From Lota lota (taxonomy: Eukaryota; Chordata; Actinopteri; Gadiformes; Lotidae), in the NCBI GenBank assembly GCA_026745465.1, contig JACYXH010000409.1:841001-905000 (forward strand): a stretch of 64,000 bases of DNA. The letters run 5' to 3'. The translations under genes and the position numbers were made by a program. The notes under the pieces are model-generated. The model saw only the letters and a list, made by a program, of their open reading frames with translations. It was not told where the DNA came from and did not search any database. This document shows positions 43,462 through 62,760 of the stretch, piece after piece (position 1 is the stretch's first letter; the number at the start of each line of letters is the position of its first letter).

Positions 43462-44735
43462 GGCAGTTTGCTGTAGTAGCTCAAGTGTCCTTCACTTTTT
43501 TAAACACAGAAAGCCGGGAGGAGGCGAGTGATTGGCCATCGATGGGCGGTACCCCTCCGTGTATGCACCTGTATAAAAAAAATAATCTCACAGCCCAATG
43601 TGTCCGTCAGCTGTTTAATCAGGAAAAAAAGAACAATAAGTATTGACTTAATGACGCTGGAGATACTAATAGCCGCAACTGCAGGAAATTACATCGTAGT
43701 GTTCAAGACTTGTGTGCAGATCATGTGAAATATTCTCATGATATTCATGAGCAAATAAAATGAGCGCTCATCTTGAACAATTCGTGAAATCGCTCACATT
43801 TATCAACAGACGATGAAGTTAAGGTTTTTATATTCAAAGCTTGCCTCGCTTTTCAGACCTTATTAACTTCCTATAACCTGTTCAGATCACGTTCAGCATG
43901 AGAAAAAGTAATGTTTAGCGATCGACAGATGCTTTTAACAGTCGTCGCAACAGACGTTAAACTAATCCAATTGTGAAGGGGAGCGCACACTAATCAACGC
44001 TTATAGCGTGACATGACCATATGGCCCACATCTAGTCTAATCTAACCTCGTCCCCGGTTCCCAGGCGTTCTCATCTCACGAGGAAACGCCGCCAAAGGGA
44101 TGCTCCAAATAAGCGTTATTGGCGAGAGCGGGAGGAACTTCCGATAGAGGGATATCCGTTTCCCTAAATGTTTCGGATATTGCATTGTCCCATTTTTTGG
44201 TAGAAAATCCATATTCAATCTCCTTGTAGTTGTTGTTGTCTTAACATGGTGTAAATATTCTCGCTCCAGGGACTGTTTAACTGGCGTACACAGCTCATAT
44301 GAAGTAAGAGACCAGAAATCGCGTTACGGTAGACCGGGATAACGCTACCAATCAGGATCCTCTCTCAGCTCAAATCCAAGCGATGCTAGCCTAGCGGTCA
44401 TACTGTGGGTAAAATCATCGTAATCAAAAGGAACACGTAACCCACGCTGTCATTGTTTGAATTGCGATAAAGCTTGGTAAGGCGAAATGCCACATGCGAG
44501 GTTAATCGTAGCCACCGTTCACATGGCTAGCCATTTACAACCATCTGATAAGCCCATATCTCCCGCCCCGCGGTGTGTCAACCGGCTCTATTGAAGTTAC
44601 AACGGCTGGCAGACTCAAACAGACTCAATACATCCTGACAGACGCAATCCAACTGTCAACGGTGACACAAGGTGAACCCGTGACATACACGGCTACATTT
44701 AAAGTGACTATGTGAAAAGGCTAAGTTTAACTCAC

Positions 44736-44830
44736 CTCATTGTGCGAGGTTTTCCGCCATCACACCATCGCTACTTAGTATAATAAATTGATACCACGAA
44801 TCGACCGGCGAGCACGAATGAGCGGGATTA
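44736..44830 (-). promoter_or_regulatory. slc9b2: Putative slc9b2 5' non-coding exon and promoter
   Basis: On the minus strand a consensus donor GTGAGT (44735 downward) follows a short segment that contains ATGGCGGAAAACCTCGCACAATGA, positions 44761 to 44740, a possible 7-codon upstream ORF. An acceptor-like CTACTACAG lies 9 nt before the slc9b2 ATG at 43461, so a splice of about 1.2 kb would join them. The upper end of the exon is a guess. This rests on splice signals and position only. Confidence 0.4.
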
Positions 44831-44976
44831 GTGCTGTGTACCTATCAAGTGTGCTGTGTGTGTGCGTGTGTGTGTGTGCGTGTGTAAATATGTAGTAGTA
44901 CTCCGCTTCCATTCATAAACGACTATAGTGTAGGAATTTCAAATACATGTTTACCACTTGATTTAATCAAAACTAA

Positions 44977-44982
44977 TTTATT
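44977..44982 (-). terminator. bdh2: Probable bdh2 polyadenylation signal
   Basis: AATAAA on the minus strand lies about 200 nt after the bdh2 stop. It implies a 3' UTR of about 44960-45183 and leaves only some 130-150 bp before the putative slc9b2 first exon. Confidence 0.55.
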
Positions 44983-45183
44983 CAATGTTTTTTGACAAAG
45001 TGTAATTTGAGGCACAATTGTGTTAAATTTACAATTCAAGTATATATAAAACAGTATTAGGTAAACAGGTTGAAATCATATCTCTGGAAATAAATCTTCA
45101 AATTGTGGATTCATGATTGTAAAATGCTTTCGAATAGTGATTTGAATCAAATAGTTATTGGAACCGAATGGTTCACAGATACT

Positions 45184-50448
<5,265 letters not shown>

Positions 50449-50588
50449 GGCGCGTCTAAACAACAACAACAGTAACAGGAACATGAGATACACGATGCAT
50501 GAGTAGCAAGGTGAAGATGTGGACATGAAAAACATCAATGGAAATCATTAAAACTAATTATATATCGATATCAATGATTTTCATGCCA
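50449..50588 (-). promoter_or_regulatory. bdh2: bdh2 promoter-proximal region
   Basis: The sequence just upstream of the bdh2 ATG. It carries GACGCGCC at the start codon, several CAA/GTT repeats and AT-rich DNA. It is bounded by a 112-bp (TG)n tract at 50591-50702, (CA)n on the bdh2 strand. No TATA box or known site is convincing. Confidence 0.3.
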
Positions 50589-50589
50589 G

Positions 50590-50704
<115 letters not shown>

Positions 50705-52460
50705 CCATTTCTGTAATTTGTCAGTATTTGCGTTCTTGCGTTTGAACTTTTCCCCATGCATCCCAATTTATAACTGTTCCTTTAGTGGACTTTCTACATC
50801 AATCCTGTCGGATAACATACATTGTTATTAGCTGCCGAGATTTAGTTTTTAGAGGTTTTGTTTTTATGATTGCCAGCGTTAGCCTGCAATAACATTCTCA
50901 TTTGCTTTGTGTTCAACCGACTTAACATAGCCAACACTGGTGCATCCCCATACGTCATTAGCGAATGCACATTATATAATGTAAATGTATTATACGTTTT
51001 GTAAGAGCATACATTAACTTGCCTACCTTTTGCTCAGTCAGTCCAACCTAGAGTCCAGGTTCACACACTCACAGTCGCTTATCTGGCAGATCTTCCGGCT
51101 CTGTCAGACCAGGAAGTATGTGCGCACGCAGCACTGGGGTCCTGGCCAAAAGTTGTTCACGTAAAAGTAAGTGAGCAAGGTCAAGGACTTAGTCAATGAA
51201 AAACGACGCTTACCCAACACTTAAATCATTATGTTGAAATAATCAAAATAGTTGGCCTCCTCAAATACACGTACTGTTGGTTGACAGAAAATAATAAAGC
51301 ACTTTACATGGAAAGCTGAGCAGAAGACCAAGGCATCTCATAAGTTTGCAGGTTTCTATCAACTCTGCCTTCAACTCCAGCATGTCTCATTCAGGCTAAA
51401 ACGTTGAAGAATGAATGACCTGGTGACTCAAAGCAGTCATGGAAAGATCTCCATAACACGTTAGTTTTGCGTTGGCAGCCTGCAGGAATGCAGTGGTTTC
51501 TTCACATTCTGTTTCTCTGTAGATTGCGTAAACGCAAACGTGAATATCTGGATGTTCTCAGGAGGCTACTGATGTGGGACACCATCACACGCCTTATGAT
51601 ATATGGCAGACTCCCTTGTTTCTGACCGTCGCACACATTGTTTCAGTGTTTCAATGCCTTTTGCTCATTCTGCTTCATGCATTTATTCATTTCTCACCTC
51701 ACCAAGGTTGTGAATGGGTGCAGGTAAACAACTTCGGGAACCAGTTTTGTCTTCAGCCGTTAGTTCATAAACTTTTAAGTGTCTGCGGGCCTTTATTTGG
51801 TGACCTGCTGGTCAACTAGAGACAGAAAGAGCCAGTGGATGGTTTTCCGTTCTCCACAGGGCGACTGAAAGAAAATTTTTCTGATTGTTGAATAGACCTC
51901 CAGAGTGTTATTTTGAACTATGGCACGCAGTGAGGGAATTTATACAAACAGTCACACAAACAAAATGATATGCCATGGTGCTTCGCTGGTGGCTTGACCA
52001 CCAACATGATATCACAACAACAGGCCAGAAAGGCTATGCCCCCATGGAGACCCAGTAACACACCTCCAAGTCAACCCAACATAAACAGCCCATACTTACT
52101 AATGGTTTACTAACACAGCATGTGCAAAAGCTTAGAACAATCAATATCTAAACACAAACTGTGAAGATAATCGGCAGAACTGTTATTATGAATACTAAAT
52201 ATATATTAGTTAGAGATAATTGGTGTGATATTTCGCTATTTATCCATCTCATTGTGATTACGGGGTTGATAAAGGATGAAGGTATGGAGTTGAGGAATTA
52301 AGAGTTGACAACAATTATTGGGATACCATTTCAAACTGCATTACAGGAATTGTGTAAATTCTGGATATATTAACTATGTCTGAATACTTAGGGATATCAC
52401 TGTAAACAGAGCACATTGTGGTGGAATAATTTATAGCTGGTCTTTGCAAGCAGTGTTAAC

Positions 52461-52466
<6 letters not shown>

Positions 52467-52543
<77 letters not shown>
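52467..52543. repeat. (TA)n microsatellite
   Basis: A nearly pure AT tract of about 77 bp. The segment after it (52545-52700) is GC-richer and unique-looking, but shows no coding signal. Confidence 0.95.
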
Positions 52544-52544
<1 letters not shown>

Positions 52545-52757
52545 TGTATATGTGGGAGTGTGTGGCTGATGGCTGGTTTAAGCAGCCTCACCTGGCCCGA
52601 GTCAGACTGATTGGACTCTGGGGCTGGGTGATGCTGCTCACCTGTTGCAACATGGAGCACCAGGTCATGTATCTATATGCAAACCTCTACAATGAACTGG
52701 CTTTCAACATCACCACCCTGTGTCCTTAGTCTGGAGGAGCCCTGTAAAAGTACCCTA

Positions 52758-52837
52758 GGTGGAGTGTGGAGGCCACCTAGGTGGCGTGTAGCAAGGTGTA
52801 TTGCTACACGCCACCCAGGTGGCTGCCACACTCCACC
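52758..52837. repeat. Foldback (inverted repeat) element, 37-bp arms
   Basis: Arm 1 is 52758-52794, arm 2 is 52801-52837, and the spacer is only 6 nt (GGTGTA). The arms match at 34 of 37 positions. Each arm itself contains the palindrome CCACCTAGGTGG or a one-base variant. Relatives occur at 46434-46457 and 63971-64000. Confidence 0.9.
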
Positions 52838-55800
52838 AATATAATAATATAATTAGTACTTGTCCAATTTTCTATCCTGCTCATTGTTATTTTATAAATA
52901 GAATGCCACCTTTGTGTGTGTGAGTACATGTTTTGTAGATGTTGAGAGATGTTCTAGTAAAAGCAAAGTGCATATAATATAGAAGCAATTCCAAGTCCTA
53001 GTGGGGCAAAATTACACAGTCCAGAAGCTCTGCTTCCACTGTTGATGAGGGCTTTTTCTATTGTGCTCAAGTTAGTCATTTCAAATTAGATCAAAGCTAT
53101 GAGCTAAAAACATATGCTAGATTAAGTCAAATTGAGTTTAAACTATTGATATTAAATGAAAAAGATAATGAAATAATCAGTTACCTTTGTCTGGACGAAC
53201 AAATGAAAGCTCTTCCAGACAAATCGAACTATCCAATAATGTATACAGCGCTTGCATTCATCTTTTAGGCTATGTTTTGTGATTAATGACTGACGACGTT
53301 CTACCTTGCACAACCCATCTAGTTCTTCTGAGGAATAAATTAGGTAATATCGTGGAATGCCTTTTTATCTTTTTTTTGTAGACATAACCCAATGGGTGGA
53401 AATTTGAAGTAGGCCAGACAACTGGAAAATTTGGATCAATAAATGTCATTCTCCCAGCTCAGGGCTGGTCTTATCAGATGGGCGAAGGTGGACAAGGGAG
53501 AATAAACCTCTTAATGTTAGTCTTCCTTCCTACTGCATTGGATTTGTCACATCAAGATATTTGAGCAAGACGGTTTCCACTCAGCATGTCTCCATCCTCC
53601 TGTCCATTAAGGAGATCTTGGTAGAGATCTCCTGGCCAAACAACTGAAGATAAACACGTTCATACATCCAGCCTTCCTAATGTATCTGTGTTATTCTCCT
53701 CAACATCTCCTCATCTGACTACCATACTCCACTTCAATAACATAAGGGGATCTTCCCAAATAGGACACTCTCAGTCTCCAACACTCCCCCAGGCACTCTC
53801 TGTCTCTGGTTCCTTTTTAGATATCTGTGCCTTAGGGTTGTTGCTCTGTTTGTTCTGCTGAAGACTATTGGATGGGACCGAACAATCGCAGGAGCTCAGA
53901 GATACCAATCAGTGACATCCATTTATTTTGCAAGATGTGACAGGAAGGCATGAGCTCCACATCTGTTGACATACCATGCCATTCTCCCTTTGATGGGTGG
54001 AGGTGGGAGATACGATTGATCTTCCATCTCCGAGAATAGATGGAAGATGGAATCCGCAAAACAACAGAGAGACGGAGAGCTGGATGCAGGCTCTTCTTGA
54101 CCTATGACCTAGCCTCTCTCAGCTAGGATCGAGTCCCACCCCCTCCCCCTTCCGCCATGCAGCCCTCAGCAGGAATAGGTAGAATCAAAAAAGACGAGAG
54201 TGGCCAATAGGAGCATAAGACAGGATATTTCTTTGGAATAAAAATTACAACATTTTTGCCATCTTGCAAGCTGACAAACAATAATCATAGGAGACAGTCG
54301 AAATCACACTGTGTAATCTCTCTCCTTTCTGCCAGTCTATTCAATCTAGAGGATGGTGATGAAATACTGGCCTTATGAATGTAATGTGAAGTAAGTGTGT
54401 GTGTGTGTGTGTGTGGGGGGGTGGGGGTGGGGGTGAGGGGGGGAGGGTCGGCCCGGTCTGATCAGGTGGTTAAAGTGGAGAAACTCTAGTTAGGGTGGGC
54501 AGAGGGATTAAGGCTTTGGGCTAGGTGGACAGCAGACATAATGCTTGATATTATTTTCCTGTTTTCTTCAAATTGTTTGTCCGTCGTTGTGCTAATATTT
54601 TACAAGCATTTAAGTCTACTGCAATGTTAGTAATCCTGTACCAAAAATGCAATTAAAAACTAAATCCCACGGTGTATGTGGCATGGAGCCAATAAAAGAG
54701 ATGACATTAAGCATCTCAGATTTCACCGGTTTACTTCGACATCACCATTACTCAAGCTAATTGACATAGTTGAGAACATCTGCTGTGACTAATGAGGCTT
54801 TCAGATTGCAAGAACACTTGACCCCTGATGACGATTTACCTGTCATCGGTTAATAAGCGAGAAGGCTCCGGCTGTTCCGCTCAATTAAATGCTTCGCTTG
54901 CACGCATCACTAAATCCATTCCTCTACCAGATACTTCAAAGTTAGAAAATAAAAATGAATTCAATAACAATCAATTGAACGATGAAGACGTTGGTTTCTG
55001 ATTAACCCTGTCTTCTAGTACTGGGTACTGGGTGGATATTTGGTGATTACGATATTGCTGGCAGGTGATTTTAATCAAACAGTAGGGGATGTTATGTAAC
55101 TGATCGACAACACCAATGGTTTGATATGAGCATAAAGAAGTCATTTTACATAGTTGTATTAACGTTTTTTTTTTTTTTACAGAAATTACTGAATGTTTAA
55201 TTAACAAATGAATGAATTAGCAATGAGAAATGAACAATGTGTGGATGGCCAATTAAAATGGAGGTCCCTTGAGCATCAATGAGAAGTGGATGGAGAATGA
55301 TAGATGGAAAGAGAGACATAGAAAAAGAGGGGGATTAACTGAGAGCTAGAGATAGGAGAGGGTGGGAGAGAGATGGGGAGATTTGGGGAAAGAGATGGCG
55401 GAAGAGATGGAGAAAGATGGAGCAAAAGATGGAGAGAGCTGGCAAAAGGGTGGGGAGAGAGCTATAGAAAGAGATGGAGAGATCTGTAGAGATATAATTC
55501 AACCTAGAGAACAGCAGGAGGTGCAACACAACACAAAACCACAGAGCTATTTTTAAAGATTGACTTTGAAGACCATTGTTTCTCAGACGTGATCTCCTTT
55601 ACATTTTTCACTGTTGTTTCTTGTAGTTAAACAACAATCTGGATTGGGGAGAAATAGGGACACATGTTGTGCTATTTTATCCTTCTTGGAAGCTGTCTGT
55701 GTGGAATGTGAGTTGGTTCTTTAGTCCAAAGTGACACGTGAGGCTGAGAACAGTGAAATATGGAGTTAGTTTGGCATATCCAAGTTTCACCTCCTAAAAA

Positions 55801-56021
55801 CAAGTGAGCAGAGCAATAGGAATCTAAACAAAACCAAGACAGGTGAGACCTTTAAATAAACAGAGACCACTGAATAGAGGTGTGGAAGTGTTCAAACTTC
55901 AAATGACAGGAAGATAAGAGAACTAAAATAAGAATACAAATTATGTAATTCCGAGCAAACATAATTCTGAGAGAAACATCAGTGCCTTACTGTGCATTAC
56001 TTCATCAGTTTCTAGTGGAGA

Positions 56022-56135
<114 letters not shown>

Positions 56136-58663
56136 TGTTTGTGTCTCAATCTTGGCTCTTGGAATGACATCCATTTTTCGCCAGTGTATTATTTAGGATT
56201 TGTTTATTCTATAACTGTCTACCTGCTTATATTTTGTATGCAAAGAGTATGTCCTCCGTTTGGTCCTGTCAGTGAGGAACTTGTCTGTCCTCATTTCCTA
56301 TCCTCATATTCAGCTCCTGTCTGCTGGAGGTTCCAGAGGAGGACACCTGGTGCTTACGTGCACAACAAACCAATATTGACAGCAGGCTTCTTGGTCTACT
56401 GCTGGCCCAGGGGATCGGGGCCTGGGCTTCTGTGGACGGTGAAGATAAAGCCTTTCATTCAAAGGGCCGATCAATTCCCTCTCCCTCTGTGAGGCAATCT
56501 AATTACTTATTTATTCATAAATATTCATGTGGGAATAGATAGTAGAGGTAATTCACTTTAAACTTTTAAAACCTGCAGCAATTGCACGTAATTGCAATAT
56601 CCCAGGAAACTATCCAGTTAAAAATGTCTGTGTAAAAACGGAATCAGAAAGTTAAAGCTGCGTTCTAGAAAGTTGTATTGTTTCTGCTGTGTTCCCCAGC
56701 AAGAGGTGCAGCAGAAGAGGGTTCGGTGTCTCCTTTCAAGGGGGCTTCCAGAATTCCATCAGGACACAAGTTGTCAGTTATTCCCGGCCCTCTCATCAGT
56801 TGCTAAAAGATAAGCCACAACAACCTACAACACAAACACAAGCAGGCTCCGACGACGACCACAAAAGCAATGGTTTTGCCATTGAAGAGGTCTCCTGGTC
56901 GGACCACTGAAGTTTGCTTTGAGAGATATTTTATAGCTAGCAAGTGCTCTGCTAGCTAAAAAGGCTATCTAGAGTAGAACACACAATAGTTGCTGTTGTT
57001 TTTATTCTTTGAGCTTCTTCTGGTTACTCTTCTGGTCAAACCCGCTCTATACAGCGGCGATGACTATAAAATAATTTGAAGCAAACTAATCTACATAAAT
57101 CGTAAACACATCAAACATAATATTTATTTTACAACTCCCTTGTAGACACGTGCTAACTTCACGGTGCATGCTAACTTAATGTTCACTGTAAATGCTAAAT
57201 TCAATGCATACTACTACATTTACCTACTTCCCTATACTAGGCTACTTCATTTTTCACTTTGAATGAACAATCTCCTTTTTCTTGCCATGTCCTTTATTAT
57301 ATCTACATTGATTGCTTTATTTCATAAAAAAAAGTGATATGACTATATTTAAAAGCCAATCATTTTTCTAAATAATCTGTTATGTGCATAACAGTGCATC
57401 ATATTTACATATACAATATTTTCTGAAATAAAAGCAACGGTCAACTATGAAAATGGAACCAGGCAACAGTAACCAACTCAGGTAATTGCAGCAGATTCTT
57501 CTCAGTTCCCGCCCTGGGATTTCCCAGCTATAATGCAATAACCCGACTCTGACCTCACATGGGGCCAAGGTTCATGTCTGTGATACTTTACTTTCCCATC
57601 ACTTTTTTAATCATACACACCATTCAGTATGGATGGTTAAAGATACAGATGGACACATAATACAGAAAGGTCCATGCATGCACACACACACGCACACACA
57701 GACACACACACACACACACACTGCCAAATACACACACAGGCACACATGCACAAACACACGCACAAAATAACATATATATAATAACCGATGTTTATTTACT
57801 GTACATATATTTAACTATTTAACTATTCACAATGTATAGTACCACATTATCACTCTCTTGTTATTGTTACTTTATTTTATTTATTTATTTATTTGATTGT
57901 ATACACTACTTAGTACCTGCACTGTCGAGGAGAGCTTGGAACATTTGAATTTCATTGCCTGCAATGACTGAATGTTGTCATTGAATGAATGTTTAGTTGT
58001 GCATTTGACTTAATGCAGAACTTGAACATGAACTTGAACTTGAACACACACACCCACATAAATACCCACAGCAACGTTACCTATGTAAAGAGAGGGTAAG
58101 ATTCACTCTCATAAGCTGATTAATAACTAGTTTCCTAACTAGCAATGTAACAACAACAATATATTATAGGACATGCAGGACCATGCAGGACCTCATAGTT
58201 CTGAGCAGACTGTGACCGCTTTGTACTAGAGTTGTAGGGAGTGGATGGAGAAACGCTGTGTTCTTCTAATCCATTACATCACTTCTACTGTCCACCAGTG
58301 ATGAATGGCTGCTGTCACAGGTATTTCTGCACACAGGGATAACGCTGGAGTAGGCCCACCACCATCTTGGAGACATCAAAAAGGAGCAGAGTGCTCCAGG
58401 CGCCGGTGGCTTCACCGCACGTTTATTATTGCGTTTCTTTTCACTGCGCTGTCCTTCCCTTCACAAAACTGTACATCTATGTTACAGTAAATTGGTGGGA
58501 GGGGGTGGCATTGTCAAAGCCAGCTTCAAGTACTCTGCAAAGTGTTGGTATTGCTTTTCTCAGGAGCTCCAGGGGAGGCAATAGAGGTGTCTTATGGGGA
58601 CGTTTCCAGAATCTGTTCTGCTTTAGAAATACACTGTGGTCCCCAGAAACATGTCAGTGTCTG

Positions 58664-58700
<37 letters not shown>

Positions 58701-60807
58701 GTGTTTGTGATTGTTTGGATGTTGTTTTTTTTGTGTGTGTGTGTGTGTGTATGTGTCTGTGTGTGTGTTTGTGTGCATCACTCTGGTGTGTTACATCACT
58801 ACGGAGAAACCATTAAGAAGGATGTATTCATATGTGTGTATATGTATATATGTAGTTATTAAGAATAAGATATGCACAAATGAAAACATATAAAATGATG
58901 TAAAAAAGCCAAATGTTATACAGCAAATATTATTACTTCACCGTAACCACAGTTGATAGATGTCGATAGATTCGAGCGACGTCCACTACCTTACAAGACG
59001 TTATACCTTATAAACCTGACCTTATAAAGACTATGAAGTGTTGTTTCGCTATGCAGGCCAGTGGAGGGATGCCTAGAAAAATGGTTCTCCGTGCAGAGTA
59101 ACCATATTAAGATGGGCCAAAAAAATGAAACATGCTCGTTCATAAATCTCCTCCCGCCAGGGTTCCTCAGCGGAATGAGGACGCAGACAATATTCATAAT
59201 CTCAAACCCAATAGTCTCCACTCAAGAATGACAAATGGATCTGGGTATAATAAAACTCAGCATAATGGACCTTTCTAGACATCCCTTCCCCTACCGCTGT
59301 TACCTTGAGAAGTTGTATAAATACATTCAGCCACAGCCAGAGTGCTCTCAAAATCCAAATCCTTGACTTAAGGGAGCGGGACAAAAACACTGTGGACCGG
59401 AGCAGAACCAGAACCACTCGGTCACATTGACTACCTGACAGGAGGCTTGGTTCGCCCCCCAGAGATAGAGAGAGATAGAGATAAAGTGGGCTTCTTCAGA
59501 ACGAGTCTTGACGGGATGCTGACGCATGCCAGCAGACAGCACTTATAAAGCAATGTGAAGTTGGTCCGAGCTCCAAGACGTGGAGGAATTGCCTTATTTA
59601 GCTATGCTCATCGTTAGTCTTGCTGCTGCCTGTACGAGACTCATAGATCTGGGTTCCATTACTCTTCCTTGGGGTGGAGTGGAGAGTTCATCCATTGTTC
59701 AGAACAACAAGGGCCGGGAGTTCTAAGTCGGGACGACATTTCCTGAGTCTTCTGAACCGAAAAAGAGAAATTACAGAAATGATAGGGAGTTAAGGGAGAA
59801 TGTTTATTCAAACTCCAGTTAAACTGCTATCTGAAGAGTCCACCTTTATAAACGACGAAACGAGAAGCAGGACTCTAGTTTTATATGCTAACATGAGACC
59901 TAAGTGACACTACTACAGTACAGATAGGGAATTGTTGGATTGTAAAAAAATATGTTTATAGGTATTAATAGTATAAAGCACTACAGTCTACGTACTTCTT
60001 AATGTGTATGCAGCAATTCCTTAAATATGAGTGTTGACAGTCACAAGATGTCTTTTTAAAGGGACAACGTGTCCGATTTGTACATCGAGTTACATGTTGA
60101 ACAGGTTGTCATTTTTTTTGGTCGTCAAAAATTTACCTTCCCAACTCTCTTAGGTCAGCCTGTGGGCTGAGTTCTATTGTATCTGAACTGGGCTGGTTTT
60201 GGCGGAAAGAAGGAAGGAAGTGAGGTTTAAGTGTGGATAATGGGAAAAAATGTATATTCTTTCATAACTTGTACATTTGATGTGCATTATATACAGTCAG
60301 GCGACTCCCATTGACTGATTATACCTAACATTTGTTTATGATTATAACTAACATTAGTTCATGATTGTTATTGTCTCAACCCACGGAGCTCGCACTCCAG
60401 TGCTTTCAATGCAGGAGATCCAGCAGACTGCAGTTCACTTACCGGCCAAAGGGGTCGGTAATGAGAAGGACTTTCTGATTCTTACACATAGCACCTTTCA
60501 AATTATATGTTTTTCTCTAGAAAGATCCTAACAGGGATAACGTCTCCACTTATTCTGGATGATCTCATATGCGTCATCGTGCACCAAAGGAAAGTCTGGT
60601 AATCAAGGTTAATTTAGTGTTCATCTTAACACAAGCATTGTAATGTGTGGAGATGGTCAACCGTGTCATGGTGTCATGGTGACCTGCTTAGAGTCATTTA
60701 CGCTAGACACCCCCGCCACCACCACCACTTTCTCCACTCCACCACCATCATCACCAACATCTATCCATCTTCTCCATCCCCCCCCCCCACCCGCCACCCC
60801 CCCCCCC

Positions 60808-60838
<31 letters not shown>

Positions 60839-61097
60839 ACACACCACCATCCTTCTTCTCCATCCACTTAAGGGCAAGCTGTAAGTGGATGGATATGACA
60901 TAGGTGGGGATGGATGGATGATTTAAAAGAGAAAAGCCTCTCTGAAATAGAAGTGTATAATAATAAAGGATAATAATACAGTGAATAATAAGGCAACTGG
61001 GGGCGATGGTTGTTGCGCCTTCTCTGGCATTGTTTTATCAATGTGAAGGAATCAGGCAGGTGCTGCTTCAGTTAACATAATGCCAGAGGCAGGAAGG

Positions 61098-61215
61098 TGT
61101 AATGGTTAGTGTGGTTCACTCCCTGACCAAAAGGCACTGGCTTCTATCCCCAGTGGCCGCAGAACTCCCTGTAGGCATCTTTGAGTGAGAAGCCCTAATC
61201 ACCTACCTGCTCCTT
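61098..61215 (+). repeat. tRNA-derived repeat fragment
   Basis: GTAATGGTTAGTGTGG resembles an A box; GGCTTCTATCCCCAGTGGC a degenerate B box. TAGGCATCTTTGAGTGAGAA and CACCTACCTGCTCCTT follow. It looks like an old SINE; no cloverleaf can be drawn. Confidence 0.45.
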
Positions 61216-61439
61216 AATGAAATGTATCAGAAATTTGCCAGGAGCGTTCTAAACACTAAACTGTCTGATACAGGCAGGCACCCAGAACACTTGCAGAGCA
61301 TTTCACTCACTAATAGCCGACAGATGGCTCTGGCATTCCCAACAAATTACACTAAAATGGAAGCTCTTAAATCTTACCTACAGCTCCTTCACACCATGCT
61401 ATATCAAATGGGGGAATTTTTTTTGTAGGAAACAGATAG

Positions 61440-62760
61440 AGATAAAGAGGCATTGCTGCCTTGATAAATGTGTTTATTACCAACTTGTACAGCAAGGCAA
61501 GTACAAACACACTGGCCACCACATAACCATTCTTAATAACAAACACAACAACTGATATCTATTTGTTGAGTCTACTTTTTTCTTCTTTACAAAAAAAGAA
61601 GGATTTTTAACAATAGCAACGATAACAGGGCATAGCGTTTATGAATAAAACATATGAGGCCTGCATTGTGAAGACATACTGGAGAAGGTTAATATTCAAG
61701 TGAGCTTGAATACCGCCCGAAAATGAAAGCCTTTCCATTAGGAGAGCTTAAAAACATATATATATATATTTATTTATATATTTATACATACATATATACA
61801 TATCGTAAAACATCAACAAATCTTTTAGAGGTCACAAATATGATAAAGAAAATAATAAGAAATGATAATAACATTTTGAACAGAAAGACCATTCCGAAAC
61901 AAATAAACATAATAACAACAATCATAAAATTAAATACTACTTTTACTTTGGCATATGTCAGCACACGCTAGTTAATAAAGCTACATCGTTATTCTTTTAC
62001 ACATGCAACAAAATTATAGCTGAAACAGAGAGGCACTGTTGATAATACTTTACATTCATTCCAACACGTGGTTGCATTTAAACAAACAAATACATATATC
62101 ACAAATAAAACATACACATAGAAACACAGAATTTCACCTCATATCTGCATTTTAACGCTGATCACACTATAATTTCCTTAGAAAATACCACACCTATACT
62201 TGACATGACACAAAAATACACAATTATTTGCGGTTGTCAACATTTATATACTGTATAAATAACCTCTACGGTACTTCAGCAGGTGGATTAAAGCACACTG
62301 TACTCTTTTGGCAGCCATTCCACAATCTTTGAGAATTTCTTTGTTTTCAATTTATTTACATATTTAACATGCGATGTGCTTCTCCAGAATAAACAAAGGC
62401 AATCCGGCTCTGACTTCGTATTACGCCATTAGCTTTCACAGCAACAAATGAAATATTCAGACGTCCTAATCTATAAGGCTAAATCATACACTACCAAACA
62501 ATCTACCCATTTCTCCTCAACTCGGTTTCCACTGAACCACCTCGGAGCATAACAACCTCTCGTAGGTTGGCACGTATTCGCTGTATATATCTGTGTCAAA
62601 ATAGAATCGCTCCTAGACAAGTGTGTGCAGCGCTTACTTGAAGCCATAACACTCAGTTCAGGGACATTAGAAGGAGTTCGGCCAAGCATCAAGCAAATCT
62701 TTAACACACTTTAAATAGAAATGTGTTCAGTTGTTGAAATGACCAAGACGGACACTGATA
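61440..62760 (-). other. AT-rich stretch resembling a 3' UTR of a minus-strand gene
   Basis: On the minus strand AATAAA at 61473-61478 could be the end. The 1.3 kb before it is AT-rich, repeat-poor and contains a Pumilio-like TGTAAATA (near 62350-62357). No matching coding exon was found up to 64000, so the gene, if real, lies mostly outside. Confidence 0.25.

Larger units (their letters stand above)
32435..44735 (-). other. slc9b2: slc9b2 introns: simple repeats and smaller elements
   Basis: Besides the Tc1 copy, the introns hold a poly-G run (poly-C on the sense strand) at 32660-32681 used as the exon 11 acceptor tract, (CA)n at 33204-33224 and 33859-33892, (CATC)n at 34704-34748, CA tracts at 35151-35176 and 37552-37578, and a 27-bp direct duplication (40702 and 40759). 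No extra exon was recognised in the 3.1-kb space 36540-39686 or in 42196-43326. Confidence 0.7.

Noticed and set aside
30660..44900. Second SLC9B paralogue (SLC9B1) in tandem
   Set aside because: All twelve exons join into one frame-compatible gene and no duplicate exon is present.
57880..58050. LINE 3' end suggested by GAATTTCATTGCCTGCAATGAC and an AACTTG repeat
   Set aside because: Too short and degenerate to assign; no reverse transcriptase sequence nearby.
59202..59542. Minus-strand ORFs with a donor-like CAAG|GTAACA at 59304
   Set aside because: Hydrophobic peptide without family resemblance; no acceptor-linked partner seen.
60441..60530. Possible minus-strand exon reading VLLITDPFGR before a GTAAGTG donor
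   Set aside because: Good donor, but no family match, no partner exon and stop codons close upstream; left as coincidence.
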